DNA from: Granulicatella elegans
Lineage (GTDB): Bacteria; Bacillota; Bacilli; Lactobacillales; Aerococcaceae
Reading direction: 5' to 3'
Assembly (NCBI RefSeq): GCF_020735385.1
Contig: NZ_CP085953.1
Span: forward strand, 744,001-808,000
Length of the DNA stretch: 64,000 bases
Positions 18,088 to 26,634 of this stretch are shown here, one piece after another. The translations under genes and the position numbers were made by a program. The notes below the pieces were generated by a model. It ran no database searches. It was not told the origin of the DNA and saw only the letters and a list, made by a program, of their open reading frames with translations. Positions within the stretch are counted from its first letter, which is position 1. Each line of letters starts with the position of its first letter.

Positions 18088-18391
18088 TTATCTCTCTGCT
18101 CCTTTGTTATGGTCTTTCTTATTTGACTTAGCTTTGTCATCTGTATTAAAGATTTTTATTTGCCCTAATATGGACTTTTTATCCTTATCTTGACTCTTTG
18201 TTATTTTGATTTTAAGGGCTTAGAAGACAAAATACGAACATTTTTATGTTTTTTCCCGTTGTTGTCAATGCTTGTTTTTACTTGTCCAAAGATTTTTATA
18301 AAATCTCCTTGCTTTAAACTCTCCAAATCTTTTGTCTTATCTTCAAGGAATAAACAATTAGTCTGAGTATTGTTCCTATTGTCAGCAAAGT
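18088..18391 (-). pseudogene. Decayed OB-fold/SSB-like conjugation gene, copy 1
   Basis: On the minus strand a frame reads NYYNFADNRNNT, then LKQGDFIKIFGQVKTS and NGKKHKNVRILSSK, and stops at 18201. A second frame (KIKITKSQDKDKKSILGQ...) continues to 18088, so one frameshift near 18205 joins them. The start is missing. The GDFIKIFG and NVRIL pattern resembles the end of small single-strand-binding or OB-fold proteins in Gram-positive integrative elements; this family call is tentative. A related fragment lies at 22190-22386. Confidence 0.5.
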
Positions 18392-18400
18392 TATAATAGT

Positions 18401-18571
18401 TTATTTATTTTTCAGCTTTCTATACTTATCTCCACACCCTATGCCAAAAAGCGTAGAACCAATTATCCATGCATATTCAGTCTTTCCTGTTTTATATGAC
18501 ATGTATATTGATAATATAAGTGTAATAAACGCGATTATTGCCAATATAAGCCATAAGTTCTTTTTGTCCAT
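18401..18571 (-). CDS. Small membrane protein, 56 residues
   Basis: ATG at 18571 (minus strand), AGGAG nine bases upstream, stop at 18401. One strong hydrophobic segment at about residues 6-24 (LWLILAIIAFITLILSIYM) is followed by a weaker one near 35-46 (AWIIGSTLFGIG) and a basic tail DKYRKLKNK. It lies between the ABC/XRE operon and the decayed SSB-like gene and points the same way. No family is recognised. Confidence 0.55.
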   Translation of the reverse strand: MDKKNLWLILAIIAFITLILSIYMSYKTGKTEYAWIIGSTLFGIGCGDKYRKLKNK

Positions 18572-18638
18572 TTTATTCTCCTAAGATTTTTATCTCATCA
18601 TTTCTAATCTTACTCTATATTCTTTTGACTTACACTTT

Positions 18639-18690
18639 AGCTAACTTTTGATATATTCATGATAAGGATACTACCAGTATTCATATATTT
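18639..18690 (-). pseudogene. Fragment resembling the response regulator HTH
   Basis: On the minus strand this stretch is close to the part of the regulator gene at about 15,737-15,776 that encodes SLSRIYQKLG, with several substitutions. It begins with AGCTAACTTTTG. It looks like the leftover of a second NarL-type regulator gene. Confidence 0.35.
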
Positions 18691-18851
18691 TTAACCATTC
18701 TTCATATTACCAAAAAATCCTCCTATTAGATCAACTCTAAATTTTCGTGAAAAATTGACAGTTTGTTAAAGTTGTGTAAACTTAAGTAAAAGTCTATTAC
18801 TTAGGAATGGACAGACAAAATTACAACCTTTTATCTAATTGTATTATTTAA
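18691..18851. promoter_or_regulatory. Interval downstream of the XRE regulator gene
   Basis: No gene is seen. TTGACA (near 18,747) followed after 16 bases by TAAACT could be a rightward promoter. An inverted repeat CTTAAGTAA/TTACTTAGG lies next to it. Both are only sequence resemblances. Confidence 0.25.
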
Positions 18852-19955
18852 TTATAGAGAGTAAATCTTCTTAACCTTATCAACTAAGAAATTTACTTTT
18901 CTTCCAGAAATAATTCTTTTAAAACTCACAGTATTCGCTATTGCATCTATATAAAAGCGAACAATCATATCGTCACTTCTATTTGGATTAGTAGATAATA
19001 ATAAATTTTCATCAATCCATTCATCTATTTGATTAAAATATTCATCGCCTCTTATCTTAAACGATTTTTCCTTGCTCTCTACTATCAGGTTGAGTAATTT
19101 TTCTACATATTGACTAGCAAGTTTGAGATTATTATCTTCGATATAGTGCGTTGCCAAGGATAAATAGAAATTTAAAACGATAGAAATATTTATTTCAATG
19201 AGATTAAAAGTTTCTATCAAATCCTCTACTTTTTCCAGGGTTTCGACCCAATCGTCATCATGCAAACTACTCTTCATCATAAGAAGAGTGATTAAATCAA
19301 TTACGTTCTTATAAATCATTACTTGAAGTTTTTGATCTACTTCATTTTCTTTCTTCGTTTTTAAATAAGCTGAAGCCACTAAACAATCTTTCGATATAGA
19401 TAACATATCAGAAGATGGTAAAATGTTTAACGCTTCTTCTGATTTTCCTAAACTGATCAAGCAAGCTGCCCTCAAGCTCAGTGATTTGTCTTTAAGTATA
19501 GGATCTTTCGAATCCTCACACACTCTCTTTAGTATATTATTTGCGTATTCGAGATATTCTTCTTTTTTTACATCGTAAGTTGCTAAATCACAATGGTTCA
19601 AAATAAACAAAGCCATATAGTATAGGAGTTCAAAACAAGAATAGTATTGTTTTATTTTGATTTTTATTTCTTCTATGATACTATCCATACCTGCATCAGG
19701 GACACGATTCTCTAAGTCTATATAGAATTTTTGTATTTGAGCTGAAGATAAATCTGGGTCATATCCTATTAGTTCATCCACACTTATATTAAAGAAAGTG
19801 GCAAGTTTTGGTAGAAGTAAAATATCTGGATAGCTTTGACCTGTCTCCCATTTTGATACGGATGCCTTTGTTACCATCATGAATTCTGCTAATTCTTCCT
19901 GTGTTATGCCTCTTTCTTTTCGCTTCTGAAGAATATTTTCTCCAATTTTTAGCAT
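18852..19955 (-). CDS. XRE-family regulator with helical repeat domain
   Basis: DNA-binding regulator, 367 residues. The N-terminal Cro/CI-type HTH (about 6-62) contains RKERGITQEELAEFM and KASVSKWETGQSYPD. The rest (about 90-360) is helical and probably TPR-like, as in Rgg/PlcR-type sensors, though no peptide-binding family is certain. It is the last gene of a leftward operon, 13 bases after the ABC permease. It may sense a peptide or cell state and control the transporter. Confidence 0.8.
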   Translation of the reverse strand: MLKIGENILQKRKERGITQEELAEFMMVTKASVSKWETGQSYPDILLLPKLATFFNISVDELIGYDPDLSSAQIQKFYIDLENRVPDAGMDSIIEEIKIKIKQYYSCFELLYYMALFILNHCDLATYDVKKEEYLEYANNILKRVCEDSKDPILKDKSLSLRAACLISLGKSEEALNILPSSDMLSISKDCLVASAYLKTKKENEVDQKLQVMIYKNVIDLITLLMMKSSLHDDDWVETLEKVEDLIETFNLIEINISIVLNFYLSLATHYIEDNNLKLASQYVEKLLNLIVESKEKSFKIRGDEYFNQIDEWIDENLLLSTNPNRSDDMIVRFYIDAIANTVSFKRIISGRKVNFLVDKVKKIYSL

Positions 19956-19968
19956 TCTATTTTACCCC

Positions 19969-20736
19969 CTAACTGATTTGTTTTTTGTTTATTACAGCAA
20001 TCGAAATTACGATGCATATTATAAGCAAAATGCTACCTGTAATAATCGGTACATAGTAGTCATCATATCCAATTCCTTTTATAAGGTTCACAGGCTTTCC
20101 TATTAATGCGATAGGCATGTATTTAACAATTTCATCTCGAATGGATAATATAAGTTGAATCACAATCCCAGCCGTTGTTAATATTAATGTACCTATAACA
20201 TTTCCTGAAATCACTCCAGCTAATATCTCTAAGGATATTAAAAATAATCCAAATATAAAAGGAAGCAAGGCTGCCATAAGTATATTTCTTATAGGAAATG
20301 AAATCCTGAAAAAGTACTTTGTGTAGAAATAAGCGAGTATAAATGAGCAAAAGTAAGCAATAAACCACAAAATAAAATTATAAAAAATCTTAGATAGCAC
20401 GACTTGATACCTTGGCAGTCCCTTAGATAACAAATTAATCAAAGTGCCCTTTTGGAATTCATTTGCCATTTGTGTACTTAGTATAATGGCTAATCCAAAC
20501 ATACCTATTTGACTAATATTTTTAAAGAATTGTGTCCAAGAGTCAATTTCTGAGGGTGGTGCTACGTTAATATCTATATTCCCTGTAGCTATGGATTGAA
20601 GTATCATGGGAGTTAATTTTGCTGTCAAAGGACTTATTAACCCGATAAACAAGAACAGGATAAGGGTAGAAATCATTTTTTTAGTCCTTGCACCTTCAAT
20701 AGCTTCTTTCTTTAATAGAGATAAAAATATCCTCAT
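19969..20736 (-). CDS. ABC transporter permease
   Basis: ABC-2-type membrane permease, 255 residues with about six hydrophobic segments (about 20-40, 75-95, 110-135, 150-170, 180-200, 228-250). The N-terminus MRIFLSLLKKEAIEGARTKK is typical of exporters of the NatB/bacteriocin-immunity kind. The start overlaps the ATPase stop by 4 bases, so the two are translated together. Substrate unknown; export of a toxin, peptide or antibiotic is likely from the family. Confidence 0.85.
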   Translation of the reverse strand: MRIFLSLLKKEAIEGARTKKMISTLILFLFIGLISPLTAKLTPMILQSIATGNIDINVAPPSEIDSWTQFFKNISQIGMFGLAIILSTQMANEFQKGTLINLLSKGLPRYQVVLSKIFYNFILWFIAYFCSFILAYFYTKYFFRISFPIRNILMAALLPFIFGLFLISLEILAGVISGNVIGTLILTTAGIVIQLILSIRDEIVKYMPIALIGKPVNLIKGIGYDDYYVPIITGSILLIICIVISIAVINKKQIS

Positions 20737-21647
20737 GCTTTCGTCACCTCCATAAAAATATTTTCTAATGTAGGTTCTTCTATTTTTATTTCTAGAGGAA
20801 ATATGTTTAACTTATATAGCTCGTATAAAATATCCAGGTCTTTTAGTTGATTGTCTTCATCTGTTAAGTACAGAGTATCTCCTTTTTCATTTGTTACCAG
20901 ATTTGAAAATTTATCTAGTGACTTAAATATCTTTAGTTCTTCATTCGACTTAAACCTAATTTTAATTGTATTTTTCCTCTTTATATTTTTAAGTTCATCT
21001 ATTGAACCTTCCAGTACATTTTTTCCTTTATCAAGCACCACAACATGATCACAGATCGCTTCAACATCCGATAAAATATGTGTGGAAAAAATAACGGTTG
21101 TGGAGTCTTTTATTTTTAATATGATGTCTAATATCTCTTTTCTTCCTAGTGGATCAAGGGCAGAAGTAGGTTCATCACATATCAATAATTTGGGGCTATT
21201 TAACAACGCTTGGGCAATACCCAAGCGTTGTTTCATACCTCTAGAATAGCCGCTAATCCTTTTATTTACATCTCTTAATCCTACCAATTCTAAAAGTTCC
21301 TCGCTCTTGTTTTTGATTTCATTTTTACTAAGACCAGTTATAGACCCACATAAATTTAGATATTCTTTTGCAGTCATATAGCCATAAAATTCAGGGACAT
21401 CTGGAAGATACCCTATAAATCGATTAGTTTTTGACTGACCAAAGCTTACTTCTTCTCCAAAGACTTCAATGGAACCTTCATCCTTTTTCAAAAATCCTAA
21501 AATCATTTTCATTGTCGTAGTTTTTCCAGCACCATTTTTGCCTAAAAACCCAAAGATTGTATTTTCAGGAATGGACATGGATAACCCATTAATAATTTTG
21601 TTTTTTCCAAAGGATTTATGAAGGTTTTCGATTTTTAGTGCATCCAT
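20733..21647 (-). CDS. ABC transporter ATP-binding protein
   Basis: Cytosolic ATPase of an ABC-2-type exporter, 304 residues. Walker A GKNGAGKTT (about 36-44), signature SGYSRGMKQR (about 138), Walker B LLICDEPTSALD (about 155-166) and switch His in FSTHILSD are all present. A C-terminal extension of about 85 residues follows the nucleotide domain, as in NatA/BcrA-like proteins. It overlaps the permease by 4 bases; the PLDc_N gene upstream ends one base into its start. Confidence 0.93.
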   Translation of the reverse strand: MDALKIENLHKSFGKNKIINGLSMSIPENTIFGFLGKNGAGKTTTMKMILGFLKKDEGSIEVFGEEVSFGQSKTNRFIGYLPDVPEFYGYMTAKEYLNLCGSITGLSKNEIKNKSEELLELVGLRDVNKRISGYSRGMKQRLGIAQALLNSPKLLICDEPTSALDPLGRKEILDIILKIKDSTTVIFSTHILSDVEAICDHVVVLDKGKNVLEGSIDELKNIKRKNTIKIRFKSNEELKIFKSLDKFSNLVTNEKGDTLYLTDEDNQLKDLDILYELYKLNIFPLEIKIEEPTLENIFMEVTKA

Positions 21648-21850
21648 TATTCTTCCTCCCTACCTATTGTTAAGTATAGGATAGGTCCAATAATTTGAAT
21701 AAAAATAACAATTAAAATCCACATAGTTCTGCTTCCAAATTTATATCTATCATGTTTTAAAACATGTCTTAAGGAATAAATCATAAGTGCAATTTCTAAA
21801 ATAACAATAGGTATAAGTATCGGCAAGTATTCTCTAATAATATCTGGCAT
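21647..21850 (-). CDS. PLDc_N-domain small membrane protein
   Basis: A 67-residue protein with two hydrophobic segments (about 9-26 and 43-61) and the PLDc_N signature: YSLRHVLKHDRYKFGSRTMW followed by GPILYLTIGR. Such proteins are often the first gene of NatA-type ABC operons, and may form a small membrane subunit. AAAGGAGG lies upstream of ATG 21850. It opens the four-gene leftward operon. Confidence 0.82.
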   Translation of the reverse strand: MPDIIREYLPILIPIVILEIALMIYSLRHVLKHDRYKFGSRTMWILIVIFIQIIGPILYLTIGREEE

Positions 21851-21876
21851 TTTATAAACCTCCTTTATTTATATAT

Positions 21877-21906
21877 ATCATATAATTTTACTTAATCAAC
21901 CGTCAA
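21877..21906 (-). promoter_or_regulatory. Promoter of the PLDc_N-ABC-XRE operon
   Basis: On the minus strand TTGACG (21901-21906) and TATGAT (21877-21882) are separated by 18 bases, about 27 bases upstream of the first start codon. Confidence 0.5.
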
Positions 21907-22189
21907 GAAACCATTAATTAACTTATCCTATTTTTATCAACTACAAGTAAACTTATCTTATGTATTTATTGTTAAATATCATGAGATTAGTTAATACCTC
22001 TCAATAATATAAAAATTACATAGTTTTTGAAAAAACATTTAAGATATTTCTAAAATAAAAATGTTTTATAAGAGCTTTTATAACCCCCATAAAGCATTGA
22101 TTCCAATACTTTTATAATCTTATTTTCTTTACATCAATACTACATAACGTGATTATACAATCCGATTTATATCTATGTACAATTGCTAT
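21907..22189. other. AT-rich intergenic stretch
   Basis: No gene, RNA or convincing signal is seen between the ABC operon promoter and the second SSB-like remnant. Confidence 0.4.
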
Positions 22190-22386
22190 GAACTTACTTA
22201 TTTGAGTTAGCTTTGTCATCTGTCTTAAAGCTTTTTATTTGCCTTAATATGGACTTTTTATTCTTATCTTGATTCCTTTACTTGTTCTTTTGCTTTTAAG
22301 AGCTAAGAAGAGAAAATACGAGCATTTTTATATTCCTTTCCGTTATTATCAATGTTTATATTTTGTCTTTCAAGATTCAGACTATC
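22190..22386 (-). pseudogene. Decayed OB-fold/SSB-like conjugation gene, copy 2
   Basis: Diverged copy of the segment at about 18,110-18,300 in the same orientation; shared stretches include TTAGCTTTGTCATCTGT, TTTTTATTTGCC and AATATGGACTTTTTAT. Several frameshifts and stops break any frame. With copy 1 it brackets the 4-kb PLDc_N-ABC-XRE module. Confidence 0.5.
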
Positions 22387-22475
22387 AGTTGCTTTAGGAA
22401 AGCGTAATTGATGAAATGCTACTTAGTATTTCAAGTAAAGATAAAAAAGAAAATACCTAAAAGGCACAGTTTATT

Positions 22476-22838
22476 TTGAATGTACTTGGCTTAGATAAAT
22501 ATATAGATAAGCATCTGTTTGCTCTATCAAGAGGAGAAAAACAAAGACTGACAATAGCTTGTGGAATGATTAAACAGGCAAAAGTTTTTATCTATGATGA
22601 ACCAACATCAGTTTGTGATAAAGACTCAATGCTTTCGGTGGCAAAAATGATTGAAGAACAATTAAAAAATGGGACAACAGTTTTGGTAATAAGTCACGAT
22701 TTTGAGTTTTTAGCAAACACAGTGAGCGAGCTGTGGGTAATGGGAGATGGGAAAATAGAAACTGTTTTAAATATGAGTGAAAGTAACAAATTTCATATAT
22801 TAGACAAGATGAGAGGAGGTAGGAAGCTTGGCAGATAG
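22476..22838 (+). pseudogene. C-terminal fragment of an ECF-type ABC ATPase
   Basis: About 120 residues keep the signature (LSRGEKQRLTIACGM), Walker B (VFIYDEPTSVCD) and switch His (VISHDFEFLA), but the Walker A half is absent upstream. This is the second half of an energy-coupling-factor type ATPase of the CbiO/EcfA group. The following fragment encodes the start of its transmembrane partner, confirming a broken transporter operon. Confidence 0.75.
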
Positions 22839-22926
22839 AAAAACTATTGATCCGAGAATAAAGCTTACTCTACTTCCAATTGTTGGATTTACGAGCTTTT
22901 TTATAAGCTCTAAGGTCAATAGATAA
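22828..22926 (+). pseudogene. N-terminal fragment of an ECF/CbiQ-type transmembrane protein
   Basis: TTG 22828 starts LADRKTIDPRIKLTLLPIVG and stops at 22926 after 32 residues. DPRIKL followed by a hydrophobic segment is the usual start of CbiQ/EcfT proteins. The rest of the gene is missing; the helicase gene begins 107 bases on. Confidence 0.6.
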
Positions 22927-23032
22927 AAAAGAAAAAAGTACGTTATCTTGCAACCAGCAAAAGGAGGGATAAGATTTTAGAAAAACTAAGAGAGATATTA
23001 AAAGATAAAATATAAAAACTAGGAAAGGTTAA

Positions 23033-26020
23033 GTGTCAGAAAAGGTGCTTGACCTTTTAAATATATGCATGAGTTCGAAAAAAGAGAATATCTTATTTGA
23101 AAAAGAGTATTTATTGTTGTATAATAAAATGAAATGTTTGGAGGTGATTATAATCAGTTATTTTAGCAATTTATATGAAAATTTAAGATTTCCAATTGCA
23201 GAAGGAAAAGAGGCGGGACTTCGAAATGCTCAAATAGGAGCAATACATGCTGTTGCTTCTTATGCAACACTTAATTCAAAAGATTCCGCTGTTATTGTTA
23301 TGCCCACAGGCTCTGGGAAAACGACAGTAATTATGATGGCACCATATATTTTAAAAAAATCAAAGGTCTTAATTGTTACTCCTAGTGCTATGGTCAGGGG
23401 GCAAATTGCAAACGATTATGCAAGTTTAAGAACATTAAAATATGTGGGAGTATTTTCAAAAGATACTAATGCTCCAAACATATATGAAGCTAAGCATCTA
23501 TATCGTATAGAAGTAGATGATGAAATTTTAAATGCTGATGTAGTGGTAGCTACCCATCAGGTGGCTGCATCAATTTCTGAAGCGCAGATAAAAAATGTTT
23601 TTGACTATATTATTATTGATGAAGCACATCATGTTCCCGCTCCAACATGGCAACGAATATTAAAAAATATGATAAATGTTCCATCTTTACTTGTTACAGC
23701 CACTCCTTTTAGATTGGATAAAAAAGAAATAAAAGGGAAGACAGTTTATAACTATCCACTATCTAGAGCATATAAAGACGGAATATTTGGCGAAATAATG
23801 TTTAATCCAATAGAGGAAGGGACTGAAAAGGATAAAAGAATTGCTTTAGAGGCAGAAAGAATTCTACTGAATGATAGAGAAAGTGGATATGATCATTTTT
23901 TGATGGTAAGAACTGACACTAAAGATAAAGCAAAAGAATTAGAAAATTTATATGAAAATATTACGAATTTAAAATTGAAACGAATTGATAGTGCAATGTC
24001 TACAAGAACTGTTGAAAAAACCATAATGCTACTTAAGAAAAAAGAACTTGATGGTGTGATTTGTGTAGATATGTTGGGCGAAGGGTTTGATTTTCCTAAT
24101 TTAAAAATTGCAGCAATACATGAACCGCATAAATCTCTTGCTAGTACTCTCCAATTCATTGGTCGTTTTGCAAGAACTAATGCTGAAAAAATAGGTACTG
24201 CAAAGTTTATTGCTATGAATGATGATAATCTTAAAATTGAAAATCATAAATTATATTCAAGTGATGTTGCATGGCAAGATATGATAATAAGCATGTCAGA
24301 GGAAAAAATAGAGGGCAATCTAGAAGCTAATGAAATTTTGAACAATTTCACAAAACCTGAAGATCAGGATGAGTCGATATCTTTGAATAATATTCGACCT
24401 AATTGCCATGCAAAAGTATATAAAGTTTCAAACTTTGATATATATGGAAATTTCCCAGAAGAATTAAAAGTTGGGGAAAATATATATAGAAGTGAAGAAA
24501 CTAATTCTATCGTAGGAATCTCCAAGATAAGTAGTACACCATTATGGTTAGCTGGAGATAGTCTATTAAATAATGAATTTGGATTATATATTGTACATTA
24601 TCAATCAAGCACCAAGTTGCTGTTTATATATTCACAAAATAAAACTGAAGCAGTGTATGAATCAATAGTAGAATCTTTTGTAGAAAATTACGATAAGATT
24701 CCAAGAGATGAAATGAATAGAGTGCTGGCAGATTTTTCTGAGTATGAATTTTTCAACACTGGAATGCAGAATAGGTATTCAGAAAGTGGAGAATCTTATA
24801 GGATTTATGCTGGATCAAATACAGCTACATCAATTGATGAAACAACAGGAAAAATGGTTTCTGCAGGGCATGCATTTTGTAAGGTTAAAAAAGATGGTTA
24901 CGAAAGTACAATTGGTTATAGTAGTGGATCAAAATTTTGGAGTAGCTCTTACTTTACTATTCCTGAATATATTAAGTGGTGTGATTTATTTGGAGAAAAA
25001 ATTTCTAACGATAAATTAAAAGTAAAAACAAATACAAATTATGATAAGTTACCAATCCCCGTTAGGATTGTAGAATATGAAAGTGATATATTGTTTTGCT
25101 TCTTGGATAAGAAATCGTATATATCTCCTTGTACTATAGCATATAGCGGCAATCTGGATGAAAAAGCATTGATTACAGATGTTATATTTAAAATTATAGA
25201 GGTAAATAATAATATCATCAAATTTAAAGTTGAACTATTTGATAAATCCGAAGTTATAAGCTGTGATCTAATGGGAAACTATAGCTCAGAAAAGAAAGAG
25301 TTTATTTGTAAAAATGGAAAAGAAGAATATTCTTTGGCAGAATATTTTTCTAATAATCCTCTCTCTTTTAAGACGGCGAATGATACTGTTTATTGTGGAC
25401 AAGAAGTCTTAAAAGGGAACTTAGAATTGGGAAAATATGATTCAAAACGAATTTGTGCGTTGAAATGGGATGATATGAAGGTCGATACAAGTTTAGAATG
25501 TGGAACTGGAACTGGTGGAATGATTTCTATTCAAGATGGACTTAGAAATTACTTAGAAAAAGAATCCAAGTTTTCACATATCATATTTGATCATGGAACA
25601 GGTGAAATTGCGGACTTTATTACTATTGAAGAAAATGGAGATTTCATTTATGTGGAAATGTACCATTGTAAAGCAAAGAAAGGAAGAAAATATAATTCGT
25701 CAGTAGGGGATGTGTATGAAGTAACTCAGCAGGCGATAAAAAGTACTATTTGGGTTTCCTCTAAGGCGATGCTTCTTAGGAAAATTAATGATAGGGTGTC
25801 AAGAGAAAGTAGTGAGAAATTTATTAGGGGAGAATTTAAAACCTTAAAAAAAATATTGCAAGGACCGAAAGTATTGCAAGTAAAAGTATATGTTGTACAA
25901 CCTGCAATCAGTAAGTCTCTTCAAATTCCGGATAAAATTGGAACTATACTTTCTGCTGCAACAGCATTTATAAAAAATACGGGTAAAGTCCAAGAATTAT
26001 TGGTAATTGGAAGCGAGTAA
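23033..26020 (+). CDS. Large SF2 helicase with C-terminal nuclease-like motif (probable phage-defence protein)
   Basis: A 995-residue protein. Residues about 65-400 form a superfamily-2 helicase core: MPTGSGKTT (about 90-98), IIIDEAHHVP (about 193), TATPFR, and QFIGRFART (about 374-383). The long middle region (about 430-830) has no recognised domain. Near residues 860-882 a pattern D-F-I-T-I ... VEMYHCKAK resembles a PD-(D/E)xK-type active site, with GDVYEVTQQAIKS after it. Helicase-nuclease fusions of this form occur in phage-defence islands. GTG 23033 has AGGAAAGG before it; a shorter start near SYFSNLYENLRF cannot be excluded. An HTH gene follows 11 bases later. Confidence 0.75.
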   Translation: MSEKVLDLLNICMSSKKENILFEKEYLLLYNKMKCLEVIIISYFSNLYENLRFPIAEGKEAGLRNAQIGAIHAVASYATLNSKDSAVIVMPTGSGKTTVIMMAPYILKKSKVLIVTPSAMVRGQIANDYASLRTLKYVGVFSKDTNAPNIYEAKHLYRIEVDDEILNADVVVATHQVAASISEAQIKNVFDYIIIDEAHHVPAPTWQRILKNMINVPSLLVTATPFRLDKKEIKGKTVYNYPLSRAYKDGIFGEIMFNPIEEGTEKDKRIALEAERILLNDRESGYDHFLMVRTDTKDKAKELENLYENITNLKLKRIDSAMSTRTVEKTIMLLKKKELDGVICVDMLGEGFDFPNLKIAAIHEPHKSLASTLQFIGRFARTNAEKIGTAKFIAMNDDNLKIENHKLYSSDVAWQDMIISMSEEKIEGNLEANEILNNFTKPEDQDESISLNNIRPNCHAKVYKVSNFDIYGNFPEELKVGENIYRSEETNSIVGISKISSTPLWLAGDSLLNNEFGLYIVHYQSSTKLLFIYSQNKTEAVYESIVESFVENYDKIPRDEMNRVLADFSEYEFFNTGMQNRYSESGESYRIYAGSNTATSIDETTGKMVSAGHAFCKVKKDGYESTIGYSSGSKFWSSSYFTIPEYIKWCDLFGEKISNDKLKVKTNTNYDKLPIPVRIVEYESDILFCFLDKKSYISPCTIAYSGNLDEKALITDVIFKIIEVNNNIIKFKVELFDKSEVISCDLMGNYSSEKKEFICKNGKEEYSLAEYFSNNPLSFKTANDTVYCGQEVLKGNLELGKYDSKRICALKWDDMKVDTSLECGTGTGGMISIQDGLRNYLEKESKFSHIIFDHGTGEIADFITIEENGDFIYVEMYHCKAKKGRKYNSSVGDVYEVTQQAIKSTIWVSSKAMLLRKINDRVSRESSEKFIRGEFKTLKKILQGPKVLQVKVYVVQPAISKSLQIPDKIGTILSAATAFIKNTGKVQELLVIGSE

Positions 26021-26031
26021 AGGAGATAAAA

Positions 26032-26241
26032 ATGAGAAAGTTTTCATATAAAAATTTGTTTAAAAAACTAATAGATTTAGATATGACAAACAATGAACTT
26101 ATGGAAAAGGCAAATGTGAGTAAAAGTACATTCTACAAAATAAAGAATGGGCAAAATGTAACTACAGATGTTTTGCTTAGGATTTGTAACACATTAGACT
26201 GTGATATTTCAGAGATTGTAGAATGTGCAAAAGTTATATGA
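26032..26241 (+). CDS. Small Cro/CI-type HTH protein (YozG-like)
   Basis: A 69-residue helix-turn-helix protein; the HTH spans about residues 18-60 with NNELMEKANVSKSTFYKIKN and ends DCDISEIVE. It follows the helicase gene by 11 bases with GGAG upstream, so it is in the same operon and probably controls it. It is clearly related to the HTH protein at 28167, which precedes hsdM. Confidence 0.85.
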   Translation: MRKFSYKNLFKKLIDLDMTNNELMEKANVSKSTFYKIKNGQNVTTDVLLRICNTLDCDISEIVECAKVI

Positions 26242-26287
26242 ATACAGAGTATATGTATTATAAATAAATTATTAGTTTTGCTGTAGA

Positions 26288-26436
26288 ATAACAGTATCAC
26301 TGTTGATACTATTTTAATACTAAAAAACTCAAAAACTATAAAAAATAAGTATAAAACACTCAAGAATAGAAACTAAATAGATACTGTTTTATGAAAATAA
26401 GAAACAAATATAATGTGGTAATTATTGAGTGGGAGT
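26288..26436 (+). repeat. Direct repeat copy A with oriT-like inverted repeat
   Basis: Related (roughly three quarters identical by eye) to 39,424-39,566. Both hold AGTATCA-N4-TGATACT (here 26293-26310), then an AT spacer with ATACTAAAAAACTC, and end in AGAAACAAATAT...GTAATTATTGAG. The right copy lies directly before a decayed relaxase. Confidence 0.7.
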
Positions 26437-26634
26437 TTTAACCGAAAAATAGCGTATAAAATAAAAAGAGAAAAATTATATACATGAGTAAACTGGCTTA
26501 TAGCATTTGGCAATTAGTGATTTGGGATATTTAATTTAATCATAAGATTAGGTCGGGAATCATACGGTGCCCTGGCCATTTTTTATGTTATAATACAAGT
26601 AATAAAGATTAAGCCAGGAGAAGGAGGGAGTATA
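26437..26634. promoter_or_regulatory. Upstream region of the KilA-N gene
   Basis: No gene is seen. TTATAATAC near 26,590 could be the -10 of the KilA-N gene; a GGAGAAGGAGGG tract at about 26,618-26,629 is its ribosome binding site. Confidence 0.4.
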
